From: Coprinopsis marcescibilis
Taxonomy: Eukaryota; Basidiomycota; Agaricomycetes; Agaricales; Psathyrellaceae
NCBI GenBank assembly: GCA_004369085.1
Contig: ML210344.1
Span: 2,308 to 54,932 of the forward strand
DNA: 52,625 bases
Direction of reading: 5' to 3'
The notes beneath the pieces are model-generated. The model saw only the letters and a program-made list of their open reading frames with translations. It did no database searches and had not been told where the DNA came from. Each line of letters starts with the position of its first letter. Position 1 is the stretch's first letter. Positions 9,525 through 20,625 of the stretch are shown one piece after another. The position numbers were made by a program, and so were the translations under genes.

Positions 9525-11882
9525 ATGGGTGAGAACAGCAAGGATGGTTTCGAAATAGTGTGAGTACACGGAATTCGGTTTGTTGTCTTCTTAAGCTTCT
9601 TCTGATCTCATGGCTGTTGATAGGGTTATGGGAAGTGCGGGGTCGGGGAAATCAACGGTCAGCGGCCCACACTCACGATTGGCTCAGCCTGGGTTTGTCT
9701 CGACTGATACTTACCATCCTTCTTCGAAAACAGTTTATTAATGCGGTGATTGGCTCTGAGGCTGCGGCTGTTGGCAATGAATCGGTCTATATCAAGACCA
9801 CGGGTGTCACCAGACATGCAGCTATCTTCGGTGGTGGTGTCAACATTACGTTCGTCGATACTCCCGGGCTTGATGGGACACTGGAAGAGAACCACAAGTC
9901 TGTTACACCAGATTATCTTTTATCGTTGCTATCCGGGTTAAGGTCAGTTTTTCCAACGTTTGGGATATGTATTGGTTGTTTCACCATTTGCTGATCGTTG
10001 ATCCCATAGGCCCCATGGGATCATCTTTGTACATAACATCAAGGACTTGGGAAGGGGTAAACTCAAAAACTTGAGGAAACTGAAACAGATGTGCACCAAT
10101 TATGCGGTTGTCACTTCTCATTGGGATACTGAGGTCCAAGGGCAGACAGAGAGCTTTGAGAAGCTCGAGCTGCAGCTCCAAGAGCCGGACAAATTTGTGC
10201 GTCAGCTGTTGGATGAAAACGCGACCCTTGCTCGATTTGGGCTTTTCCCTGGGGGGTTTCCACCTGTGGGAGTACAGACGGCCTTGGAGATTGTCGAAAG
10301 CCTGTTGGGGTTGGAGAACCCTGCACCTGAGACGCGCGGATCAGAGGTGGATGCGGTTGTCCCGGACCTGACTGGCCCTCCTGTTCCTGCCTCGACCTAC
10401 CCTGAGGTTACGACCAAAGATGAGAATGGTACTCCCCTAGAAGAGTTGCAGCAGATTCTTGGTCAGTTGTCGGAGCTACAGCGCTCCTGCGATGCCATCA
10501 AGGGAACCCTCGACGCAGGAAAGCATGTCGACTTGAGTTTCAAGGTGAGATGTGTTCTACCATCAGTCACGAACAGAATTCTGACCGATCTTCCAGGAAA
10601 CCTTGAAAGCAGAAGTTGGTAGGCAGAGTCGTGAAACAATTCAGCTTGTGCTGCAAGACCGAAATGTAGAGGACGCGACATTCAAGGTAGCGAGTATCAT
10701 TTGGTTTGCATCAAATATATCTAATTTCCATTCAGAACATTTTGAAGCAAGAACTGGCAGATCGTAATTATAGCGTCATTCAGCAAGCGTTCGCAGAGCA
10801 ACGTGCGGAAGATATCAAATCCAAGGTAGCTCGTTGTCTTATCATTTGAATCCGCCTTGATGAATTGTTTGTAGGATGTCCTTCGGCAATATGTGATTGA
10901 AAACGGGGTACATCCAATGCGCGATGCGTTTTTGGAGTTCCATAACAAGCATGTGGAGTTCAAGGTAAGTGAGGCATTTGTTGTTTTGAGTGGGGTACTT
11001 ATCGTGAACATTCTGACGATAGGAGTCGATGAAGCATGACATGGTGAATCAATGCCGAGACGCTGTGTACATTGCTTTCGAAAGGCGGCAGGCACAAGAT
11101 GTGGAATTGAGGGCAAGCCACGCCCATGCCCGTAGCGGCGTTGTCTAATAGCATGTTATAGGATTCTCTAAAGCAAGAGATTGTTCAAGTGATCGCAGGT
11201 GGACACGCTGAGGAGATTCAGGGTCTCCGAAGTCAAGTCTCACAGCTAGTTGAAATGAACAGTCTGTTGGTGCGACAACGGTCTGGACTCGAGTCCGAGA
11301 TCTCTACCCTCACCGCATCCCTGAACGCTAGCAAGAGTGAGACCGAGAAACTCGCTGCGAAGGCAAAAACGGATGAGGCAGCATTGTTACAGGCTAAGCG
11401 GGCTTCAATCACGGAAGCCAAAAACTCTTCCTTGCAAATGGAAAAAGTGCGGTGATGTCATTCTCTGCCCTGCCAGTCCACTCGTTCTGACCGACTCGTA
11501 GCTGCACCGGGAATTGGCAGCTGCGCATGCTTTGGCCAAGAAGGAATCGGAGGCGAAAGCAACACTGACCAGACTATTGGCAGAAGTTGAAAACAATACC
11601 AGGGCTGAAATTAGAGCACTCACGGAGGAATGCGAAGGGTGGAAGGAGAAGTTTGAGAAGATGGGGAGCACAGGTCAGGGGCGTGGGGGCAGAGTGCAGC
11701 ACTACGAGTTTGAGTTCGAGGGACAGTTGGACAATGTCCAGATGCCTCAGCCTCAACCGGGCCCTCAAATGCCTTCTATGCCTGCGTACGACTATAGTGG
11801 ATACCAGCAACCATCATCTGCATGGATGCCTGCTGCAAATCCGGGCAATGGTTCTTTTACGGGCCAGCGGAAGCACTACTGA
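9525..11882 (+). CDS. P-loop GTPase, copy C, with exon-encoded 30-residue repeats
   Basis: Ten exons close to 612 residues: 9525-9559, 9624-9657, 9734-9942, 10010-10544, 10597-10686, 10736-10825, 10875-10964, 11023-11112, 11162-11446 and 11502-11882. The P-loop GSAGSGKST (residues 15-23) is on a 34-nt exon, G3 DTPG is at 65-68 and the G4-like VTSHWD follows in exon 4. Residues 272-391 are four successive 30-residue units, each encoded by one 90-nt phase-0 exon, followed by a long Glu/Lys/Ala-rich coiled-coil. The C-terminus is Gln/Pro/Met/Tyr-rich (QMPQPQPGPQMPSMP...YSGYQQP), low-complexity and probably disordered. The intron after 11112 uses a GC donor (GCAAGC); choosing it keeps the 90-nt exon size. 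The exon 9 donor at 11447 (GTGCGG) is the least certain splice. The protein is probably a cytosolic, self-associating GTPase; its function is not known. Confidence 0.87.
10597..11112 (+). repeat. Four consecutive 90-nt phase-0 exons (30-residue repeat)
   Basis: Exons 10597-10686, 10736-10825, 10875-10964 and 11023-11112 are each exactly 90 nt, are all phase 0, and are separated by introns of 49, 49 and 58 nt. Units begin ETLKAEV, NILKQEL, DVLRQYV and ESMKHDM, and end ATFK, IKSK, VEFK and VELR. A hydrophobic residue pair sits near positions 15-19 in each (IQLVL, IQQAF, MRDAF, VYIAF). The following exon (11162 on) starts DSLKQEI, so it may hold a fifth, divergent unit. Nucleotide identity between units is low, so the duplication is old even though the exon size has been kept. 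Confidence 0.85.
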
Positions 11883-12469
11883 TAAGGGGTTAGCATAAAT
11901 AAATGATAAATTGTTCTATTGTGAAATATTTGGTGCTTGTTGAATTGCCCGTGTCCACGGGGAGTGCCGAGAAAATTCCCACCCGCCAAGGGGGATAAAC
12001 CTGCGGCGTCGTGCAAGGGTGTTTCGCCAGCCAGCCAGCCAACCTGTCCCCACTGTGCCTATAGCCCACCACTGGTCCTCCATCCCCCAAATATTCTTCC
12101 GCCACTTCTTTAATTCTTCATCGTAAGTCATCGTCCTATTCTACTTTTTCTACGCATTTTCCGTCGTCGATACTCGTTGTCGCCCATCGATAACACTCGC
12201 TCGTCGTCGTCTGAAAGACCGTCTCCAATGACTTTGTTTGTTTGGCGATCAACCCCCTATGATATCGCGTCGCGCCTCCTCATCAGTGGCGACGAGCTCA
12301 CAAATACCTCTCGAACGTGCCGTGGGGGTCGTGTATTGTGCAGTCAGCGGTCATAGTCGGTCGTCGTCGCTGTCTCCGTCGACGTGTCGTCGACCCAACC
12401 TGTGCAAAGAACCCGATTTGCTGATTCCTTTTCTCCCTCTGCGCTATCCTATCTTGCGCGCGTTTACAG
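11883..12469. promoter_or_regulatory. Intergenic: end of copy C and promoter of the HMG-box gene
   Basis: About 590 bp. The part just upstream of the HMG-box start is rich in pyrimidines and in CGTCG/TCGTCG words, as is common in basidiomycete promoters of highly expressed genes. A short CCAG/CCAGC repeat lies near 12028-12044. No TATA box is evident, and I see no gene here. Confidence 0.45.
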
Positions 12470-13059
12470 ATGCCCAAGGACTCTGCTAAACCCAAGGTGA
12501 GCTCTTTGTGCTCGCTGTCATGGAGCTGCGCGTCGGTGCGGCCCCGCGGCCCCCCTTGCGCCCTCTAGGGTCGTTGTGACATACGCTCACATACCTCGTT
12601 TTTAGCGCAAGGCTGCCGAAAAGGCAGAAAAGGCCCCAAGGGCCACGGCGTCCAGGTCGAAGAAGGACAAGGACCCCAACAAGCCCAAGCGTGCTTTGTC
12701 CGCATACATGTTCTTCTCACAAGACTGGAGAGAGAGGATCAAGGCTGAAAACCCTGATGCCGGTTTCGGTAAGTGCATCAATGCGCATATATCGAGTTTC
12801 TGTTGCTCACCGACGCTGTAGGTGAGGTTGGCAAATTGCTCGGTGCCAAATGGAAGGAGCTCGACGAGGAGGAGAAAAAGGTGTGCAATTTTCAACGTTG
12901 ATTATTGGTCGTCTGCTTACACCTGCTGTTCAGCCGTACGTCGAGCTTGCCAACAAGGACAAGGAACGTGCCGAGAACGAGAAGAATGCCTACGACAAGG
13001 TCGGCAAGAAGAGCAGAGCTAACTCTGGCTCAGGAGAGGAAGACGAAGATGATGATTAA
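12470..13059 (+). CDS. NHP6: HMG-box chromatin protein, NHP6/HMGB type
   Basis: Exons 12470-12496, 12606-12768, 12822-12880 and 12934-13059 close to 124 residues. A basic Lys/Ala-rich N-terminus leads into a single HMG box: [19 protein letters not shown], then the [15 protein letters not shown] segment and the Y-V-E-L-A helix. The tail is acidic (GEEDEDDD). This is the plan of yeast Nhp6 and animal HMGB proteins, which bend DNA without sequence specificity and assist nucleosome remodelling (FACT) and transcription in the nucleus. The protein is slightly longer than yeast Nhp6 because of the acidic tail. The gene is unrelated to the flanking GTPases. Confidence 0.95.
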
Positions 13060-13593
13060 ATGCGACTCTTTTATGATGGTCCGCTCGACCATGTTTATAT
13101 CCCTCTATGCTCTGTTACCCTTGTCTGTGTGCTCGTGAACGTACTTATTTCTTATTTTCGTCCTCTGTCGTTTCGGGTATTCTGGTCGTGTTCGGCAGCT
13201 GGGGCCTCAGGACTGTATTACTTCTTTCGTCATTCTGTCCCTGTTACTAGACTAATGCTGCCACTTCTGTGGTGAGTGTATGCGTTGCTCCGCTGTTGTA
13301 TGTAACTGGTGCTCTCCCTACGATATGATTTTCATCGTCATTTCGGCGTGTATGTAATATTGTGATATAGATTGTAAGAACAGCAATATCATTATTCTGT
13401 ACTTATCATTTAGCTGCACTGGGTGATTGGTTGCGACGCAAGGCTGTTGGCTTTACGTTGAGCCAAATCATTGGACGGCTGCTGCATTCCAGGTTGCACC
13501 GATACCGCCATCATCCCTTGATCCAACTTGACGATCCCGCTAGACTCGACGACGACGAAGACGGCAACGACCTCGACTACCTATTAATCTACC
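13060..13593. other. Intergenic: 3' UTR of the HMG-box gene and promoter of the OSBP gene
   Basis: About 530 bp. The first part is T-rich and pyrimidine-rich, as expected of a 3' UTR of an abundant transcript. The part near 13540-13590 is rich in GACGACGA words, likely the 5' UTR of the next gene. No coding feature is seen. Confidence 0.5.
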
Positions 13594-15325
13594 ATGGCCA
13601 ATACTGAAACTGCAGGAGAGGTGAGATTAAAACCCTCAGAGTAGGCTGACTTTGGGGATTCTGACGGATGACCTCTCAACCCTTGACGACCGTATTTCGT
13701 TTGAAACCGGGCTTGGTGACGACCCTCAGGCTGTTCCAGCATCGCAGCGCGGAAGCTGGTCCTCGTTCCTCAAATCGTACGCCGTCGTCCCAGTTATCTT
13801 TCAAATCTTTGCGGCTGATACACGTTGTACACACAGGATTGCCTCATTCTCTGGAGATTTGTCCTCATTGACCGCGCCACCATTCATTCTGTCGCCCACA
13901 TCCTTGACAGAGTTCCCTGGTACTTGAACCCTCTCTCTTTTCCGGAGCTTTCGTTGCTGAATCCTTCACAGCTTATTGGTGTGAGCGCCCTGACCTGTTC
14001 GCCGCGATTGCCGATGCCAAAGAAGGCGAAGCAAGGCATTTGGCCGTCCTCAAGTGGTTCATTGTTGGTGCCCTTTAGATTGATTCGCGAACAACGTAGC
14101 TTCATGACTTCTGCAGAGCACGTTGAAAGATCAGTATACCTCGAGAAATGAAGAGATGGGATCGGAGAAGAAGTGCGTTATTCGTCGCTGCCGTTGCGCT
14201 TGCACTTTCTGATTCTTGAGATCTAGGCCTCTGAACCCTGTTCTCGGAGAGCTTTTCTATGCTCAATGGCCTGACAAGAACGGCCGTGGCCAGACCAACT
14301 TGTTGGTCGAACAGGTCTCGCACCACCCGCCTATCACCGCCTACGTCATTGAGAATAAATCCAAGGGCCTCAAGCTCACCGGCCATAACGCTCAGAAGAC
14401 CACCTTCAGTGGTACGCATATCTTGCTTGCAAGATACGTTCCGCCCAATGCTCACACATCTTTCCAGCTGGCGCGATTATCGTCAAGCAGATCGGCCATG
14501 CGATCCTCAATGTGAAGGGTGCGGAGTACCTCATCACCCTTCCCCGCCTCAGGATTGATGGCTTGTGGTACGGATCGCCATACATCGAGCTGATTGATAC
14601 TTCGTATATCATCGGCGAAGGATTTGTTTCTTTGATCGAGTACAAGGGCAAGGGCTACTTTTCGGGCAAGTCCCATTCGTTCAAGGCAACGGTTACTCCA
14701 GCTGGTGCGGATGTGCCGGCAGTCCCTGCTTCTGGCAGCGCGGGTGGCCTGAGTAGCTGGTATGGAGGAGGATCCAAGTCCAACTCGAGCACCAGCCTTG
14801 CGCTCAAGGAGCACGTTATTGAGGGGACGTGGCATGAGACTAGCAGCTGGACCAAGGGACCCAATAAGGGCAAGTTCCACGATGTCAGTGCCCATAAGGA
14901 GGAGGCCGTCCCTGTTGGAGGTGAGGCCGACAAGACTATGGGAGAGTTTGAGACGAGGAAACTGTGGACCCTCGTTGCCAAGGGTATTCGTGAAGGCGAC
15001 TTTGAGTTGGCTAGTAAAGAGAAGAGCAGGATCGAGGTTAGTGTTTTGGTAACGCTCAAAGTGCTGGGCCGCTGCTAATGGATCCACCAGAACGATCAAA
15101 GACAGAAGAGGAAAGACGAGCAAGCTGCGGAAACTAAATGGCCCCTCAAGCACTTCAAGCACGAAGAGACCGATGCTACCTGTTCGTGACCCCTGACGGT
15201 TGTATACGATGTACAGCTGACATTTTTGGTTTATAGATGAACGCTTGGGCAAGTTGGCAAAGATTATTCCTCCCACTGAGGACAGGTACATCTTTCTAGG
15301 AACCTGGCCTGCTAGCCTTGCTTGA
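13594..15325 (+). CDS. Oxysterol-binding protein family (Osh/ORP) lipid transfer protein
   Basis: Nine exons close to 412 residues: 13594-13620, 13730-13776, 13837-13919, 13972-14063, 14117-14172, 14227-14411, 14468-15036, 15091-15181 and 15237-15325. The family fingerprint EQVSHHPP is encoded in exon 6 (about 14310-14335), preceded by KPLNPVLGE, another strongly conserved OSBP block. There is no PH domain, ankyrin repeats or transmembrane segment, so it is a short Osh4/Kes1-like ORP: a soluble protein that exchanges sterol and PI4P between membranes. An insert rich in Gly/Ser/Ala (around 14700-14800) splits the domain, as is common in basidiomycete members. The first intron (109 nt) is longer than most others here, and the start exon is only nine codons. 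It is convergent with GTPase copy D. Confidence 0.95.
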
Positions 15326-15557
15326 TGGGATGAACCAGGTGTGCAAACTTGTTTACCTTGAAAGCGGACTCATATCTACATATCCGGCATATCTGGCCGA
15401 TTCGTGACTTTTGGAATAATGAACGCAACAGAAATAATTAATGCTTTTTGGTGACTAGGAGTGTTTTCATAAAAGACTCGCAGCGAATCAGGTCAAAGAA
15501 ATCGGAATGGAATGGGGCAGACAGGAACGATTGTTGGCTTGGGTCGCTTGCTCTTTA

Positions 15558-17488
15558 TCAGGTATTTGGGGACGAGGCCCCGATTCGTATAACGGGCCGT
15601 GCGGTCATCCTCGTGGGGATTGGCGCCCGAATTTCTGTATCCTTGGGAGGGACATTTGGCACCATTGGGCTGGAAGACGAGGGCCGCGACGGTCTGTGGA
15701 ATATCATCGATCGCACTTTGGGCAGTGCACGAGGAACATGAGGAAGCTGCTTGGAAAGTAGCCCGTGCGGGGGTTGTTGTGTCACATTACTCCGAGATTG
15801 CCCTCGGGGCCGGTGTGGTTCCCCTTCGTGACCATCGGTTACCTCATAAGCTTCAACATGGGGTGACATGGGAGGTGCTGATCCAGGGCGATCGATGTGG
15901 AGGCGTGATAGAAATCGAGTCCTGGCGTGCTGGGCTATCCCTAGGCCCATGCGACTGTCTTGATTCGTCTTCTCTACGGGAGAAACTAGAACCCAGTTAT
16001 CGATTTGGGCCGCTTGTCGTTTGTTTTCGGACTCCAACTGCTGAATCCGCTGGCGACATGAGTCCAATTGGTCGTTGGCGTATTTAAGGGCCAAAAGTAA
16101 GTCCTGGTTGTCGTTTTTCAGGCGTTTCTCGCCATCCTGGAGCTGTCTTATTTCTTGTTCCTTGTCAGCGTTCTGTTTTATGAGCTTTCGGAGCTCGTCT
16201 AGCAAATGAGTTGTGTTGAGATCGAGCTCGCGCTTTTGGGAGAGGGACTCTTCGCGGGCACGGTAAAGGTCTTCCGACAGAGCCCGTTCCCGCTGGCGGA
16301 GCTCCTTGCATTCGGATTCGAGGTTTTCTTTATCCTTTCGTGCGTAGTCCAGGGAGAGTTTCAAGTCGGCGTCCAGGATGTGCAGCGAGCCTTGGTTCGC
16401 CACTAGGCTCTCGCTGACTTCTTGTAGTTGTTTGATTTCCCCGTCGATGATTCCGACATGTGTGGCTAGCTGTAGCGATATATCAGAGTAGAGGCTGGAG
16501 ACGCCTAGAGTCTCGCTCACCTGATTCGATAGGCCTTTCTGACCTTCTTCCGTAACTTTGAATCTGGAATCTATGCCATGGACATGCGTCTTGAAATCCT
16601 CTCTTAGATCCTGGATCAGACTTTCAAGGAATGCAATTCCTCCGGAGGTAGCTTCGAATGGTGCACCGTCAGCCATCTCTTCTTGAGCCTGTAAGGGCTT
16701 TGGGTTTAGTTGGAGCAGATGGGCCACTACTTCCCTGGGCGTCTGAAAGCGGGGGTCGGATGGAATTGTTCCTGCTTCGAAATGGCCCCAACGGAAGAAC
16801 TGGGCGCCTCCATCGCAAAGCTCCTTGAAAAGCCCCTCTTCCGCCATGAGCTGTGCTTCTTTGTCGACTCCGACTTGCGGATCTGAGAGGTGGTCCCAGA
16901 ATGTGGTCACAACCGCAATATTCTTCATGAACTCAGGCCCACACATTTTCTCGAATAACCTGACGGTTCTGCGTTGCATGGCGCTGACTTTCGGTGAAGT
17001 GACGTTGTGAAGATAGATAACTCCGGTGATCATTTGTTTGTCGGCGCCGAAGCTATGCGATGGAAAGAAATCAGTAGATGTGTCGTAGAACCAGCGGTTA
17101 CGCTCACTTCTTCTTTAAGTATTCCTGAATTTCCCTGAATATTTCTAAGTCGGATTTGACTAAAACACCTCCAGCATAAGAGTCTGATCCTAGGGTATCA
17201 ATTATTTGAATATCCTCCCATCCCGGTAAGGTGTAGCTGTAGTGGCTGATATTGAGTGTTACAGACTCCATCTTATCGTTTACTTCAGCCGTATCCTCCC
17301 CAGTAACGGCGTTGATGTACTGGAATGTTGGTAAGGCTCAAGCAATCTGCGAAAACACTGCAAAACACTCACAGCAGATTTCCCGGACCCCGTCGCACCC
17401 AAGACCCTAATCTTGCATGAGATCTACGATTTAGAGGAGCAGTGCGAAATACCCACAGAATTAATACTGGCAGGTTCCGCTCGGCCAT
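15558..17488 (-). CDS. P-loop GTPase, copy D, with long coiled coil and altered G3 (DTLG)
   Basis: Exons 17488-17457, 17406-17373, 17319-17108 and 17052-15558 close to 590 residues. The P-loop GATGSGKS (residues 14-21) is on a 34-nt exon with a phase-2 intron before it and a phase-0 intron after it. G3 reads DTLG instead of DTPG (residues 63-66). The G4-like VTTFWD lies near 141-146. Residues about 230-440 are strongly heptad-like (many E, K, Q, L; for example LESECKELRQRERALSED) and predict a long coiled coil. The last 100 residues are Pro/Ser/Arg-rich and probably disordered. No membrane anchor is visible. The same strand, similar length and similar helical tail make copy E its nearest neighbour in type. 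Possible roles are oligomerising scaffold or membrane GTPase; the function is unknown. Confidence 0.87.
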
Positions 17489-18100
17489 GTTAAAGACGCT
17501 ACTGGTACTAGTTGCAGCTCAAGAAATGGGGGACCATCCACTGGCCAGTGAGCGCCAGGTGGCTTATTATAACATGCCTCAAGGCGTTATAACCTAAGCT
17601 ACTGCTTGAAATACTACCTTGTAGAGCTGAAAGGCTTATCATCGGCAGGGAGAACCCCGGGCAGCGGACCAAATGTCGCACGACCGTCAATCTCCTGAGT
17701 CGGAAAGGGTAAAGCTCCGAGCCTAATTGAAGTTGCAGCAGGAATGTTCTTGGAGCTCATGAAATGGGTGCTATTTTTGTTCTCCAGAACTCCCAGTGGC
17801 GCTTTAGTGAGCTTACCGCACCCAAAGAATTAGGCGCCCGTATTGACACTTCCTTCGATATCCACGGGGTTTTAATAGTGGCACCACTTCTGCTATTTAC
17901 CAAGGCGTATGTAGTTTAATTTATAGTGTGAACATATGCTAAGCGTAAACTATGACCAAGGATATCGTATATATATGCCAACATTTTCAAGCCCGCTGCA
18001 GACTACCAGGTCTGCGTCAAAACAAAGATAAATAAATGAGCAAGGTCGACTCTTAAGACAGCATCTCCTAATGACAGCCTTCAGTTAATAAAGACTTCGA
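17489..18100. other. Intergenic between GTPase copies D and E
   Basis: About 610 bp holding the promoter of copy D and the 3' end of copy E, both on the minus strand. I looked for leftover exons of the family and found none. No RNA gene or repeat is recognised. Confidence 0.4.
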
Positions 18101-20009
18101 CTATTGGTAGGCCTGATAGCCTTGGAGATATCGTGGCTGAGAGGAGGGAGTATTCGTTTGACCTGGAAGATGATGGATGATGCATTTAATAGGGCCCCAC
18201 TAGTAACGGGAACAGATTACTCACCTAACCAGGACATCAGTCGTGCTTGGTGTGCGCGAGACTCCTCCAATTCTTCCCGCGCTTGAATTAGGTCCAGAAC
18301 GTGCTGGTTTATCTCTGAGGCCTGTCGCTTGTTCTCCGAGGTAAGGCTCAGAACCTCCTGCTTTGCGATACCTATTTCTCCTTTGCTTTCGGTGACCAAC
18401 AAAAGGAGGCGTTGAACCTCTTTCCCAGCTCGAGCGATCTCAACTTGGTAAGCATCACGCCCCTCCTGAGCGGCATTAAGCTCTGACCGCAGTCCTCGCA
18501 TGTCGGACTGCAGCCGCTCTTCGCGCTCGGAAGAGATTTGCAGCATGGCTTGGGTATGAGCTGCGCTGGATCTGAGCCGCTGAATTTCCTCCGTGAGGCG
18601 AGCCTTGTCTGATTCCATCTGGCGAGACTGCAAGATCAATTCGCGTCGGGCATCTTGGAGCTCTTCCATCAACGTCTTCGTGTTGCTACGGAGGTATCGA
18701 CATTCCGACTCGAGGGCATCCCGCTCTTTCCGTGCCAATTCCAAAGACGATTTCAATTCCACGTTCAAGGTTTCTATAGTCGTCTGCCGCTGACCCATCT
18801 CCTCACTGGTCACGCCCAGGAGGCTGAGCCTAGTTTGAAAGTCGTGGATGTTTGATTCATGCTGTGACGCCCAGTTATCCATCTCTTTCTTCGTGACAAG
18901 CTAGATATACGTCAGTCGTTAGGCATATAGTAGCCAGCATGGCGGTACAAACTTTGTCATCGCTCTGCATTTGTCGCTGTTGCTTCTCCCACTCTTGCAC
19001 TTGGCACTTCAATTTCATTGTCGCCATTTCAAGCTCCTTGCGATGACTTCGCTCCTCTTCGTTGGCGCTCCTCAGCGTGGACATTTCGGAATACATGCCG
19101 TCGATACGCTCCTTGAACTCTCGCTTCAATTCCTCTACCTCTTGGAAAATAGTCGACCCCGCAGTAGTTTCTGCAACTGAGTCTCCTTTGTCCATCTCCT
19201 GTTGAATCTGCAGGAATAGAGGGTCGAGTGAAAGAATGCGGCTAATAATGTTCTGCGGGGTCTGGAAGCATTTGTCTCCTGGAAATTTGTCCGAATCGAA
19301 GTGACCTGAGCGAAGAAACTCGGCCCCGGCGTCGTGGAGTTCCTTCAGCAAACCTTCGTCACTCTTGAGCTGCTCCTCTTTGGCGATTCCGTCCTGAATG
19401 TCGGAGATCAGATCCCAGCAGGTTGTGACGACAACGACATTTTTCATGGAATCTGTTCCACATAGTTGCTTGAAGATCCTCATATTTCTGCGTGCCATGC
19501 GACTGACTCTCTGATCGGTTATGTTATGAAGATAGACGACACCAGTGAATTTCCGGTTAGCGTCATGTCTGTGACCGTAAGAACTATGTTATAGATCATC
19601 GAAGACAGTATGACTTACTCGGTCTTCAGGAATGCAGCTATCATTTGGAGGATCTGTAGATCAGACTTTGATCCTTCACCCTTGTAATCGTTGAATCCGG
19701 GGGTGTCAACCAGGCGAACACAAGCTCCCCCAACAAGAGTATGGGCATATTGATCGACCGAAGCAGTCAGAGAACTCAGGTCGTGACCAACTGGAGCGGT
19801 ATAAGATCCTGTAACAGAGTTGATGAACTAGGGAGATTGAGTTTCAGTCTGCGCGAATGGGGCTAGTCATATGGAACCCACTGAAGATTTTCCAGATCCT
19901 GTGGCACCCATAAGGCTGTCAAGATGCATCAGGCAACTGTGGAAGGAAATTATTCAGTAAGCGCCACTCACGCAATTAGAGCGGGTTGGTTGACACTGAG
20001 AGTGACCAT
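18101..20009 (-). CDS. P-loop GTPase, copy E, with long coiled coil
   Basis: Six exons close to 544 residues: 20009-19972, 19915-19882, 19827-19619, 19568-18953, 18900-18225 and 18162-18101. The P-loop GATGSGKSS (residues 16-24) is on a 34-nt exon; the G3 exon is 209 nt, carrying a regular DTPG (65-68). The G4-like VTTCWD follows. From about residue 190 on, the protein is a heptad-rich coiled coil (E/K/L/R-rich, for example LARKERDALESECRYLRS, which closely resembles the matching stretch of copy D). The last 20 residues, on a separate exon, are Gln/Tyr/Pro-rich (SQPRYLQGYQAYQ), reminiscent of the tail of copy C. No membrane anchor is visible. A minimal N-terminus of 13 residues precedes the G1 strand. 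Confidence 0.87.
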
Positions 20010-20625
20010 GACGGGCAGCTTATGCAGCACCAGAATAAGGGGGAGTTTAAGGAGCGGAAGCAGCAAGTAGTATCCCCGAGGGCTACGTTCCACTTTTTAT
20101 AGCTTTTAGCTTCAGCCGACGCCTGTACAACGCTGCAGGAGTACATGACTGCATGCATCTTGGATAGACCTGATCTGCTCGAGCGCTTGCTTTGCCTTTC
20201 GCATCCTTTACCACTGTACTGGCACACTTACATAGTAATGATAGTCCCACACAGAGCACGCATAAACCATCACGCAAAGGCTGATTTGGGTGTAGAACTC
20301 TCAACGTCAACAAACACGATGCCCTATCTTTGTGGCACGAGGGAACCATATGACTATTCACAACGTCATTCCTGGGAGTCGTTTCAGATGTTCCGACCCG
20401 AGCTTTAGGATCTCCGGTGTCCCGGGTTTTGTGCCCAAGCGCTCGAATGTTGGAGATCAAGACCTATGTTAGGGAGCCCAGACCATTAGCTTGCGTCGTT
20501 ATCTGCTTCAACCCGCGTGTATTCAAAATCGTTTCCTTAAGCGCCCATTTACACCGTCCCACATCGTAGCGGTACAATTAGGAGTGTCACTCGGTCCACT
20601 ACCTAGTGCTTGGAGCGGGCAGATA
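20010..20625. other. Intergenic between GTPase copy E and the HSPA12-like gene
   Basis: About 615 bp containing the promoter of copy E and the 3' end of the HSPA12-like gene. No conserved reading frame, repeat or RNA gene is recognised on either strand. Confidence 0.4.

Noticed and set aside
14452..15291. 279-codon open frame on the minus strand
   Set aside because: Antisense to the largest OSBP exon; composition follows the sense codons and no family is recognisable.
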